Below, in pieces: positions 51,781 through 59,635 of a DNA stretch of 64,000 nt. Both the position numbers and the translations under genes were made by a program. Location: NCBI GenBank assembly GCA_040510195.1, contig JBEVJK010000079.1:44973-108972 (forward strand), in the 5' to 3' direction. Position 1 is the stretch's first letter; every line of letters starts with the position of its first letter. This DNA comes from JBEVJK01 sp040510195. Lineage in GTDB: Bacteria; Pseudomonadota; Alphaproteobacteria; Rhizobiales; Rhizobiaceae. The notes under the pieces are model-generated. The model was not told where the DNA came from, searched no databases, and worked only from the letters and a program-made list of their open reading frames with translations.

Positions 51781-52763
51781 CTGACCAAACAACCTTGCCG
51801 CGCCCCGACACCGCCGAAGGCAAAGCCACCAAGGCCGCCCGCAGCGGCGACATGCTGCGCAACGCCAGCGTGGCGATCGGCTGCGTGGCGCTTTTCGTGG
51901 TGTTCTCGGCGCTCAACGCGACCTTCTACCAGCCGTCGAACTTGATCGACATCATGCTCCAATCGTCGATCAACGCGGTGATCGCCGTCGGCATGACACT
52001 GGTCATCATGACCAAGGGGATCGACCTGTCCGTCGGCTCGGTGGTCGGCCTGTCGAGCATGGTCGCGGCCGACATGCTGTCGCACGGTCTGCTCGCGGGG
52101 ATCGGCGCCGGCCTCCTGGTCGGCCTGGTCTGCGGTGCCCTCAATGGCGTTCTGATCGCCAAGCTCCGGCTGCCCGACTTCATCGTTACGCTGGGCACGC
52201 TCAGCATCTTTCGCGGCGCCGCGCTGATCTACACCGACGGTCAGCCCATCTACGGCTTGCCGCCCGAATTCCGCGCCATCTTCGCTGGCCGCATCCTCGA
52301 CATTCCGACGCCGGTGATCCTGGCGCTGGTGATCGCGGCCGTCGCCTTCCTGCTCGTCCGCTTCACCGCACTCGGCGAGCAGATCATCGCAATCGGCGGC
52401 AACGAGGAGGCAGCCAAGCTCTCGGGCATCAACATCGAGCGGGTCAAGATCACCGTCTATGTGGTGTCGGGCGTGCTTTCCAGCATTGCCGGCTTCGTGC
52501 TCATCGCGCGCATCGGGGCCGCGGAGCCGATCGGCGGCAGCGGCTTCGAACTGCAGGCGATCGGCTCGGCGGTCATCGGCGGCGCCAGTCTGTTCGGCGG
52601 CGTCGGAAACCCGCTCGGCTCGTTGATCGGCGCGCTGACCCTGGGCGGGCTACAGAACGGTCTGACGCTGATGAACGTACCGTCCTTCTGGCAGTACGTC
52701 GCTTCGGGCGTCGTCGTCATCCTGGCGGTTTTCGCCGACCAATGGACGCGCCAGCGCGGATGA
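51777..52763 (+). CDS. Sugar ABC transporter permease (RbsC type)
   Basis: Inner-membrane permease of 328 residues. VIMTKGIDLSVGSVVGLSSMVAA is the family core, GGNEEAAKLSGINIERVK the ATPase-contact loop, and GGASLFGGVGNPLGSLIGALTLG the C-terminal motif. GTG start at 51777 with gggagga upstream, overlapping the ATPase stop. Only one permease gene is present, so it should act as a homodimer, unlike the two-permease system at 32-34 kb. The next gene starts inside its stop (ATGA). Confidence 0.92.
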   Translation: MTDQTTLPRPDTAEGKATKAARSGDMLRNASVAIGCVALFVVFSALNATFYQPSNLIDIMLQSSINAVIAVGMTLVIMTKGIDLSVGSVVGLSSMVAADMLSHGLLAGIGAGLLVGLVCGALNGVLIAKLRLPDFIVTLGTLSIFRGAALIYTDGQPIYGLPPEFRAIFAGRILDIPTPVILALVIAAVAFLLVRFTALGEQIIAIGGNEEAAKLSGINIERVKITVYVVSGVLSSIAGFVLIARIGAAEPIGGSGFELQAIGSAVIGGASLFGGVGNPLGSLIGALTLGGLQNGLTLMNVPSFWQYVASGVVVILAVFADQWTRQRG

Positions 52764-53674
52764 CCGAGGGGTCCGACACGGATAGCTGGACAATCGTTGA
52801 CGCCCACCAGCATTTCCAGAGCCTCGCGGACGCCGCCTATCCGTGGCTGGACCCCAGTCGACCAGAACCGCTGGAGGGCGACCTTTCGCCGATCCGCCGC
52901 GACTACCTTCCCGTCGACTATGCACGCGACATGGCGGGGCTGGGCATCGTCAAGACCGTCCACGTGCAGAACGGCCGCAATCCGCACGATCCGCTCGACG
53001 AAACCCGGTGGTTAAGCGGACTCGCCGACCGCGACGGCCTGCCGAGCGCGATCGTCGGCTTTGCTGATCTCGCCGATCCCGACGTTGGCCGGCTGCTAGA
53101 GGCTCATGCCGCATTTCCGCGCACGCGCGGGATTCGCCAGATCTTGAACTGGCACGACGACCCGCGGCTTTGCAGCGCGGCGGGCCCGGGCCTGATGCAA
53201 GATCGCCAATGGCGGGAAGGGTTCGCCCGCCTTGCTCCGCTGGGGCTAAGCTTCGACCTGCAGCTCTATTGGCCTCAGATGGACGATGCCCTGGCGCTGG
53301 CTCGCGCCTTCCCGGGGACCACGATCGTGCTCGATCATTTCGGTATGGTCGCCGACCGCAGTCCAGCAGGGGTGGCGAACTGGCGTGCTGCTATCCAGCG
53401 ATTGGCGAACGCACACAATGTCCATGTCAAACTCAGTGGCTTCGGGCTGGGCGATCCATCCTGGTCCATAGGAAGCGTGCTTCCCTTGCTACGACATGCG
53501 TTGGAAGTGTTCGGTCCCGACAGAACTATGGTTGGGACCAACCTCCCCGTCGATCTGCTCTTTGCGTCGCCGCAAAAGATCTCCACGGCGATCCTCGCGG
53601 CAGTTGCAGACCTTTCCGAAAGCGAGCGTACATTGGTCCTGAGGCGCAATGCCGAGCAGGTCTATCGAATCTGA
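52760..53674 (+). CDS. Amidohydrolase-2 family protein, sugar-lactonase-like
   Basis: TIM-barrel hydrolase of 304 residues in the amidohydrolase-2 family that includes L-fuconolactone and L-rhamnono-lactone hydrolases. The N-terminal metal motif and family wording are WTIVDAHQHFQSLADAAYPWLD. Later motifs are RGIRQILNWHDDP, IVLDHFGM (conserved His), VHVKLSGFG and TMVGTNLPVD, where the usual final metal Asp region (GSD.P) reads GTNLP. The Asp-to-Asn change is also seen in lactonase branches that need little metal. ATG at 52760 overlaps the permease stop (ATGA); ATG at 52742 is also in frame. Predicted to open a sugar lactone derived from the imported sugar. Confidence 0.84.
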   Translation: MTEGSDTDSWTIVDAHQHFQSLADAAYPWLDPSRPEPLEGDLSPIRRDYLPVDYARDMAGLGIVKTVHVQNGRNPHDPLDETRWLSGLADRDGLPSAIVGFADLADPDVGRLLEAHAAFPRTRGIRQILNWHDDPRLCSAAGPGLMQDRQWREGFARLAPLGLSFDLQLYWPQMDDALALARAFPGTTIVLDHFGMVADRSPAGVANWRAAIQRLANAHNVHVKLSGFGLGDPSWSIGSVLPLLRHALEVFGPDRTMVGTNLPVDLLFASPQKISTAILAAVADLSESERTLVLRRNAEQVYRI

Positions 53675-53779
53675 ACGCCTCCTCGGCGCCAACCTTGGTT
53701 GGGCTAGCTGGCCTATATCGCCTCGCTGGATCAACCCCAGCGGATCTTGATAGGGTGTGCTTGTTTGGAGGATTGCAAC

Positions 53780-54685
53780 ATGGAGGATGCCGCGGAGCTG
53801 TCGGCGGAGGTCGTCGCCACCGGACTCGGCTGGCCCGAGGGGCCGACGGTTCTGTCTGATGGTCGCGTGGTGATCGTCGAGAGCTATCGCAGCCAGCTGA
53901 CGGCCATTGGGCTGGACGGAAGCGCCCGCCAGTTTGCCTATGTTGCGGGCGCACCGAACGCCTGCGTGCTTGGGTCCGACGGCCGGATGTATGTCTGCCA
54001 GAACGGCGGCACCACGGGACCTTGGCGCGCCGCTGAGATGACGACGCCATCGATCCAGCGCGTCGCCGAAGGCGGGAAAGCCGAGATCATCCTGACCGAG
54101 GTCGCAGGCATCCGGCTCAATGGGCCAAACGATCTCGTCTTCGCGGCTGACGGTCGACTGGTTTTCAGTGATCCAGGCACGTACAACCCCGCGAATCCCG
54201 ATCCTAGCTACATCTTCGCCGTCGACCCCGACGGGACTGCCCGTCTTGCCGTCGGCTTCGATGAACCAACCTTCCCGAATGGCGTAGCGATCGAAGCCGA
54301 TGGCTCGATCGTCTGGGGCGAATCCTACACGGGACGCGTCAAGCGCCAGCGATCCGATGGCAGTGTCGAAGACCTCGGCTGCTTGCCCGGGGACAATCCG
54401 ATCCCGGACGGCCTGAAGGTCGGCGCGGACGGACGCCTCTATGTGACCGACATCGCCGCCAACGGCATCCACGTGCTCAAGCCTGACGGCACTGCCGAGG
54501 GCTTTTTCCTGTGCGGCAAGGCGACGACCAACTGCGTATTTTCGGGCGAGCTGCTATGGGTGACAAATGCCGGCGTGCTGGCGACTGGCGCGAACCCCTC
54601 GTTCGGCGGCTCGCTCTGCCGAGTCCGCATTGCGGGCGGCGGCGGACCGACATACTACGGTCGCATCGGCGATAAGACGCCGTGA
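53780..54685 (+). CDS. SMP-30/gluconolactonase-family protein
   Basis: Six-bladed beta-propeller lactonase of 301 residues. Metal-site features: GWPEGPTVLSDGRVVIVES with the N-terminal Glu, GIRLNGPNDLVFAADGRLVFSDPG with the Asn-Asp pair, FPNGVAIEADGSIVWGES, and PDGLKVGADGRLYVTD with the catalytic Asp region. It hydrolyses a sugar-acid lactone. GGAGG at 53767-53771 fixes the ATG at 53780. The 105-base gap before it has two small inverted repeats (ccaacc-tt-ggttgg, 53689-53702; cgctgg/ccagcg, 53724-53742) that could end or attenuate the preceding message. Stop overlaps the next gene (GTGA). Having two different lactonases in one operon is unusual. Confidence 0.88.
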   Translation: MEDAAELSAEVVATGLGWPEGPTVLSDGRVVIVESYRSQLTAIGLDGSARQFAYVAGAPNACVLGSDGRMYVCQNGGTTGPWRAAEMTTPSIQRVAEGGKAEIILTEVAGIRLNGPNDLVFAADGRLVFSDPGTYNPANPDPSYIFAVDPDGTARLAVGFDEPTFPNGVAIEADGSIVWGESYTGRVKRQRSDGSVEDLGCLPGDNPIPDGLKVGADGRLYVTDIAANGIHVLKPDGTAEGFFLCGKATTNCVFSGELLWVTNAGVLATGANPSFGGSLCRVRIAGGGGPTYYGRIGDKTP

Positions 54686-55893
54686 GGAGCCCGGCCACGA
54701 TTGGTGCTTCGCCTGCCTCGCCGGCGGCGCTCGGGCACCTGTACAGCGTAGCCGCGGTCCGCACCGCCGCGAGTCGTGTGCTGCCGCGCCCGGTCTTCGA
54801 CTTCGCGGACGGCGGCGCCGAGGATGAGCGCACGCTGCGTCGCAACGAGCAGGCATTCGAGGATGTCGACCTCCTGCCCAGGCCGCTCAACGGAGCGGCG
54901 TCGCGCGACCTGTCGCTCAGCCTATTCGGCGAGAAGCTTGCTATGCCGCTCGGTATCGCGCCGACCGGGCTGGCCGGCCTGTTCTGGCCAGACGGCGAAT
55001 GTGCTGCGGCGCGGGCGGCTGGAGCTGCCGGCACCTTCTATTGCGCGAGCCATGGTTCGGCGTGCACGCTGGAAGACATAGCGGCAACCGCAGTGAAGCC
55101 GCGCTGGATGCAGGTATTCGTCTACACCGATCGCGGCTTCACGCGCGAAATGGTAGATCGCGCAGCCGCCGCAGGATACGACGCGCTCGTGCTGACCATC
55201 GACAACCAGATGCTCGGCAATCGCGAGCGCGACATCCGCAACGGATTTGCCATCCCGCCACGTTTCGGCGCAGCCGGAACGCTTGCGGCTGCCACCAGGG
55301 CGGCCTGGCTCCTGCGCATGCGAAACCGTCTGCCCAGACTGACATTTGGCAACTACGTGCGTCCCGGCGAGACCGTGGCGATCGGCACTGTCGCAAGCCG
55401 TATGGCGGGCCTTCTCGATCCCTCGCTCTGTTGGGCCGATGTCGACTGGTTGCGCAGCATCTGGTCCGGGCCATTGCTGCTGAAGGGCATCCTGCATCCC
55501 GCGGAAGCAGCCGAGGCAGTGGCGCGCGGCCTGGACGGCATCATCGTGTCCAATCACGGGGGTCGCCAGCTTGACGGAGCAGCCGCGTCGCTAGACGCTT
55601 TGCCGGCCATCGTGGCGGCCGTTTCGGGGCGCATGCCTGTGCTGATCGACGGCGGCATCAGGCGGGGCTCCGACGTGGTGAAAGCGCTGGCGCTTGGCGC
55701 CACGTGCTGCCTGATCGGCCGGCCGCAGCTGTGGGGACTTGCTGTCGGCGGAGAAGCCGGCGTGCGGCATGTGCTGGAATTGTACCGGAAGGAAATCGAC
55801 CGGGTCATGGCGTTGATGGGTGCGCAAACCTTAGGCGACCTAGGGCGGGACTGTCTTTCATTTGTCGAACGTACGAGGCCGTCACATGATTGA
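54682..55893 (+). CDS. FMN-dependent alpha-hydroxy-acid oxidase/dehydrogenase (LldD family)
   Basis: FMN TIM-barrel enzyme of 403 residues that oxidises an L-2-hydroxy acid to the 2-oxo acid. Landmarks: FDFADGGAEDERTLRRNEQAF, LGIAPTGLAGLFWPDGE, the loop YDALVLTIDNQMLGNRERD, LLLKGILHPAEA (FMN Lys) and IIVSNHGGRQLDGAAASLDALP with the catalytic His, followed by DGGIRRGSDVVKALALGA. GTG start at 54682 overlaps the SMP-30 stop. In this operon it is a candidate for converting an aldonate to a 2-keto acid before aldol cleavage, though lactate, mandelate or glycolate cannot be excluded. Confidence 0.9.
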   Translation: MRSPATIGASPASPAALGHLYSVAAVRTAASRVLPRPVFDFADGGAEDERTLRRNEQAFEDVDLLPRPLNGAASRDLSLSLFGEKLAMPLGIAPTGLAGLFWPDGECAAARAAGAAGTFYCASHGSACTLEDIAATAVKPRWMQVFVYTDRGFTREMVDRAAAAGYDALVLTIDNQMLGNRERDIRNGFAIPPRFGAAGTLAAATRAAWLLRMRNRLPRLTFGNYVRPGETVAIGTVASRMAGLLDPSLCWADVDWLRSIWSGPLLLKGILHPAEAAEAVARGLDGIIVSNHGGRQLDGAAASLDALPAIVAAVSGRMPVLIDGGIRRGSDVVKALALGATCCLIGRPQLWGLAVGGEAGVRHVLELYRKEIDRVMALMGAQTLGDLGRDCLSFVERTRPSHD

Positions 55894-56575
55894 GGACCAG
55901 CCGCAAATCACCATCAAGCGACGTTTCGAGCGGCCCCCTGCAGAGATCGTCAGCGCCTTCGCCGGAGTGCCGGTTGGCCATGTCGTCGATGCAATGGGAG
56001 GGCGTGGGGCACTGCACTACGCGATAAAGCCTGTCGCTGCCGGGTCTGTGACCCTGGTCGGCGTCGCCATGACCTGCCATTGCGGCCCGGCCGACAACCT
56101 TGCGGTATTCGGGGCACTCGATGCCGCCAAAAGCGGCGACATCATCGTGGCGGCCACCGACGGCTTCGTCGGCACGGCGGTGACTGGAGACCTCGTTCTC
56201 GGGATGGCTCGCAACAAGGGGCTCACCGGCTTTGTCACCGACGGCCTGGTGCGCGACGTCGTCGGAATCGAAGCGGTCGGACTGCCGGTCTATTGCGCGG
56301 GGATCACACCCAACTCGCCGGCGCGCAACGGTCCGGGCACGGTTGGGTTTCCAGTCGTCATGGGAGGCGTTGCCATCGCGCCGGGGGACATTTTGGTCGG
56401 CGACCGCGACGGCATCGTGGTCGTTCCTCGACTGGAAGCCAGGGAAGTGCTCTCGCGGCTGCATGCCGTTCGAGCAGCCGAAGAAGCCCTTGATGCACAG
56501 GTGCGGGAAGGTCTCAAAATGCCTGACTTTGCTGAGGCCGTGCTCAGATCGCAGAAGTCGCGCTATATCGACTGA
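55886..56575 (+). CDS. RraA-family aldolase/decarboxylase-like protein
   Basis: Protein of 229 residues of the RraA/HMG-aldolase fold. The metal/substrate motif is FVTDGLVRDVVGIEAVGLPVYCAGITPNSP with Arg123-Asp124. VGVAMTCHCGPADNLAVFGAL is the other conserved block (G....C.PGDN...). This is the enzymatic branch (4-hydroxy-4-methyl-2-oxoglutarate aldolase or oxaloacetate decarboxylase) rather than the RNase E inhibitor, judging by its place in a sugar operon. It may cleave a branched 2-keto acid to pyruvate and a second product. ATG at 55886 overlaps the end of the oxidase gene by 8 bases; an upstream start at 55862 is also possible. Confidence 0.85.
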   Translation: MIEDQPQITIKRRFERPPAEIVSAFAGVPVGHVVDAMGGRGALHYAIKPVAAGSVTLVGVAMTCHCGPADNLAVFGALDAAKSGDIIVAATDGFVGTAVTGDLVLGMARNKGLTGFVTDGLVRDVVGIEAVGLPVYCAGITPNSPARNGPGTVGFPVVMGGVAIAPGDILVGDRDGIVVVPRLEAREVLSRLHAVRAAEEALDAQVREGLKMPDFAEAVLRSQKSRYID

Positions 56576-56581
56576 TCTTGA

Positions 56582-56716
56582 CACCCTCAGTACGAACCAG
56601 GCGGTGTCCAGCTCTCCACAGGGTCCCGGGAGCCCTCCAAGATCTTTGCGATACGCGACGGACACGTCGCGATCAGCATCGAGTTCATTCGCGATGGCCT
56701 CGGCGCCGGTCGTTGA
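56582..56716 (+). pseudogene. Possible remnant of an NTF2/SnoaL-like protein C-terminus
   Basis: In the 201-base gap after the RraA-like gene, one frame is open between TGA stops and reads YEPGGVQLSTGSREPSKIF then AIRDGHVAISIEFIRDGL, ending at a TGA (56714-56716). The I/F-x-I-R-D-G-x-V/I-x-x-I-E-F pattern is typical of the end of SnoaL/NTF2-like proteins. No start or N-terminal part remains. Probably a decayed gene end. Confidence 0.3.
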
Positions 56717-56776
56717 CAGCATCGGACAGGTCGGGGAGACAGTGTCTCCTCACTCCGCAGCTTGGTCAGACGCCGC

Positions 56777-57982
56777 ATGAACACGACATTGGTTGACATA
56801 GTTGTTGTCGGCGGCGGGCCGGCCGGCATGATGGCCGGGCTGCTGTTCGCCCGCGCCGGCGTATCGGTTCGGGTGCTTGAAAAGCACGCCGATTTCTTCC
56901 GCGATTTCCGCGGTGACACCGTCCACCCGTCGACGATGGAGATCCTCGAGCAGTTGGGCCTGCTCGGCCGGTTCCTCGAACGACCGCACGACCGCGTGAC
57001 GGGGGCTCAGATCAGGGTCGCGGGGCGCGACTACGCGATCGGCGACCTCTCCCACCTTAAGACGCCTGCTCCATTCATCGCGATGATGCCGCAATGGGAC
57101 TTTCTCGACTTCCTTCGCGACGAGGCCGAAGCCTTTCCCGACTTTGCGTTGGAGATGGAGGCGGAAGTCACCGGCTTCGTCGCGGAGAAGGGCCGCATCG
57201 AGGGCGTTCGCCTGGCGGACGGCCGCGAAATCCGTGCCGGCAAGCTGGTGCTGATGACCGACGGCCGCTCCTCGCTTGTGCGCAAGCTCGGCATGCTGCC
57301 TGTGACCCAGCTTGGCGCGCCGATGGACGTGCTGTGGTTCCGCTTGCCCAAGGCCGACAACCCCGGCGAAAGGCTGCGGGGCGCGGTCGATACCGGGCGC
57401 ATGGCGGTGCTGATCGACCGCCGGACCTACTGGCAGGCCGCCTTTCTCATCCCCAAAGGCGCGGCCCAGGAGGTCGAGGCACGCGGCATCGATTGGCTGC
57501 GCGGCGAGATGCAGGCGCTGTTCCCCGAGCTCGACTTCTCAGGCGGCCTCACCAGCACCGCGGACCTGCACCTGCTCTCGGTCGCGCTCGACCGGCTCGA
57601 CACCTGGCACCGCCCCGGCCTCCTCGCGATCGGAGACGCGGCGCACGCGATGAGCCCGATCGGCGGCATCGGCATCAATCTGGCGATTCAAGACGCGGTA
57701 GCGACGGCGAACGTGCTGGCGGCTCCGCTGGCACGCGGGGAAAACCCCGACGAATTGCTGCATAAGGTGCAGGAGCGCCGGCTGTTCCCGACGCGGTTGA
57801 TCCAGGCCGGGCAGAAGCTGGCGCAGGACAACGTGATCGGCAGCGTCCTATCCGGCACCCCAATCACGGGCGCCCCATGGATACTGCGGCTGCTCGACCG
57901 CTTCCCTTCGCTGAGGCGAATTCCGGGGCGGATCATCGGTCTCGGCGTGCGGCGAGAGAGGGTGAGGTCGCCAACGGTCTGA
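56777..57982 (+). CDS. FAD-dependent monooxygenase (PHBH-like)
   Basis: Flavoprotein hydroxylase of 401 residues. Dinucleotide-binding VVVGGGPAGMMAGLLFARAG is near the N-terminus, the DG motif is in LMTDGRSSLVRKLG at about 165-178, and GD plus flavin-contact residues are in AIGDAAHAMSPIGGIGINLAIQDA near 290-313. The family hydroxylates aromatic or related compounds using NAD(P)H and oxygen. The C-terminus ends in a basic helix. ATG at 56777 chosen; 15 bases further upstream another in-frame start exists. It follows the RraA-like gene by 201 bases and may have its own promoter. Its link to the sugar-acid operon is unclear. Confidence 0.87.
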   Translation: MNTTLVDIVVVGGGPAGMMAGLLFARAGVSVRVLEKHADFFRDFRGDTVHPSTMEILEQLGLLGRFLERPHDRVTGAQIRVAGRDYAIGDLSHLKTPAPFIAMMPQWDFLDFLRDEAEAFPDFALEMEAEVTGFVAEKGRIEGVRLADGREIRAGKLVLMTDGRSSLVRKLGMLPVTQLGAPMDVLWFRLPKADNPGERLRGAVDTGRMAVLIDRRTYWQAAFLIPKGAAQEVEARGIDWLRGEMQALFPELDFSGGLTSTADLHLLSVALDRLDTWHRPGLLAIGDAAHAMSPIGGIGINLAIQDAVATANVLAAPLARGENPDELLHKVQERRLFPTRLIQAGQKLAQDNVIGSVLSGTPITGAPWILRLLDRFPSLRRIPGRIIGLGVRRERVRSPTV

Positions 57983-58057
57983 TCGAGCTTCTCGTGAGGG
58001 TGGCAGGTTAGCACCGTCGCACTTCTCGTCAGGCCCCGCAAAGGGTAGTTGAATGGC

Positions 58058-58435
58058 ATGGAGATGCGCGCGATCGATCATATTGTGCTTTGCGTCAAGG
58101 ACGTTGCGGCTTCGCGACGATTCTACGAACGTGTCTTGAACATGGAGCCGCGGGAGGAGCGCCCAGGCAAGTGGTCGCTGCATTTCGGGTCCAGCAAGAT
58201 CAGCCTTCAGGATGCCGTTCGAGCGCCAACCATCGCACGCGACACTGTTCCGGGCAGCGGAAATTTTTGCCTGCTCACCGATACGCCGATCGAAGTGGTT
58301 ATCATGCACCTCGAGCGCCAAGGAATAGAGATTGTCGATGGACCGGGAGAGCGAGCCGGGGCGATGGGCGATATCCTTTCGATCTACTTTAGAGACCCCG
58401 ACGGCAACCTCGTCGAGATAAGCAACCAGCTTTAG
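58058..58435 (+). CDS. VOC-family (glyoxalase/dioxygenase fold) protein
   Basis: Small metal-binding-fold protein of 125 residues with the paired beta-alpha-beta-beta-beta units of the vicinal oxygen chelate superfamily. First-module metal His is in IDHIVLCVKDVAASRRFYERVL; GKWSLHFGSSKISLQD lies at the module border; IYFRDPDGNLVEIS carries the C-terminal Glu metal ligand. Could be a glyoxalase-like lyase, a dioxygenase or a resistance protein. The ATG at 58058 is used; ATG 58064 and a TTG at 58049 are in frame. It stands 75 bases after the flavin monooxygenase gene, so an aromatic-degradation pairing is possible. Confidence 0.82.
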   Translation: MEMRAIDHIVLCVKDVAASRRFYERVLNMEPREERPGKWSLHFGSSKISLQDAVRAPTIARDTVPGSGNFCLLTDTPIEVVIMHLERQGIEIVDGPGERAGAMGDILSIYFRDPDGNLVEISNQL

Positions 58436-58649
58436 CCCCGCATCTAAACACTGCCCGCAGATTGCTAAGACCAATCTTCAGCGAAACGAGTGCGACGGGA
58501 CCGGTCGGGCAAGACCAGACCCCCTCGCCGGGTGGTCATGCAAAGCGCCGGTCACGAACTCGCAGTATTGGGCACGTCGATGCGAAGTGACCGTGCTGAA
58601 GCGGGGCAGGACCGCCGCGGCCGGTCACGACGCGGCGGTGAAGCACGCG

Positions 58650-59213
58650 CTATTGGCTATGTCCGCTTCCCATGTCGGCGGGAAGCATCAGGTGCTGATA
58701 CTTCTTGTTCCCCGGATACATGACGTAGGGATGACCAGGATCGGGGTCCACCTTGTTCGGGTAGTTGGCGGCCATCTCGTGGGCTGCCTTTCCGACGATC
58801 ATGACGTGCGGACCCGTATGAACCCAATGCGATTTGTCGGTTGCATAAGGATCGTGGTTGCTGACGCCTAGGTCCCCGGCCAACATGTAGACGAAGCCCG
58901 TTTTGTCAGCCGGCTCGGCCTGGGTATAAACCGACTTGAACCATTCAACCCCGACGGCATCGGCACACCACGGCGCGCCGTCTAGATCGATGGCGCAGGT
59001 CCATCCGTTTTTCCCTTCCCTGACGGTGGTCGGGTTGAAGCCGTCAGCCAGTCGAATGATCGTGGCGTCCTTCCCGATATCCGCGGGAGCAGCAGATGTC
59101 GCCTTTGCAATGAATTCGGAGTCACCCTTTGGAATCTCGGCCGTAAGTTCTGCGGCTAGGCAGTAAGTAGAGAACACTAGTGTTACCGATGCGAGGATAT
59201 AGAGCCGTTTCAT
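58650..59213 (-). CDS. Secreted protein of unknown function
   Basis: Protein of 187 residues with a Sec signal peptide (MKRLYILASVTLVFSTYCLAAEL, cleaved near LAA-EL). I do not recognise a catalytic motif. The mature part contains a single conserved-looking Cys pair (WTCAIDLDGAPWCADA), Trp-rich stretches and His-rich segments (SHWVHTGPHVMIVG, YQHLMLPADMGSGH), which could bind a metal or form one disulfide in the periplasm. It looks like a hypothetical protein with relatives in Rhizobiales. It is isolated, leftward, with 214 bases before the VOC gene and a long gap on its start side. The ATG at 59213 is chosen for the signal peptide. Confidence 0.75.
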   Translation of the reverse strand: MKRLYILASVTLVFSTYCLAAELTAEIPKGDSEFIAKATSAAPADIGKDATIIRLADGFNPTTVREGKNGWTCAIDLDGAPWCADAVGVEWFKSVYTQAEPADKTGFVYMLAGDLGVSNHDPYATDKSHWVHTGPHVMIVGKAAHEMAANYPNKVDPDPGHPYVMYPGNKKYQHLMLPADMGSGHSQ

Positions 59214-59635
59214 GGCTACCCTCCTGTCGTGTCCGACCGGCATCATAGTCTAGCGTGGAATCTCGGAAATGTCTTCTTACCGATTCCCGCGAAACTTATT
59301 GCTGGCCCGCCTCATTCTATGCTTGAGGCACATTTCCCTACTCCTGGGCTCCGAGGGAACCCGGCGCCTACTGAATCGACGAAAGATCAAATTCTTCGGA
59401 ACAAGCCTCGAGGCCGGGCATTTTAAGCAGCAGAGCGGTTTCGCTTGGACCAACGTCTGCCCCGCCTACACAAGGACGGCTGCCAGACCGTTCCGATTGC
59501 CCTGACGGGCTAGCCCCGGCGCATCTCCCCCAATGTGCCGGGGCATCATGTTCCCCGCTACGGGTTCGCCCTTGACGGCAGCACGCCTCAAACGCGACCA
59601 TCAGGTTCGTAAGTCCGCTGGCCGGAGAACTGCCG
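59214..59635. other. 422-base divergent intergenic region with a long inverted repeat
   Basis: Lies between the leftward secreted-protein gene and the rightward DUF1254 gene, so should carry both promoters. At 59514-59543 an 11-bp stem (ccccggcgcat/atgtgccgggg, one G-T pair) with an 8-base loop stands out, about 93 bases before the DUF1254 ATG. Short frames here have no recognisable protein character. Confidence 0.5.
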
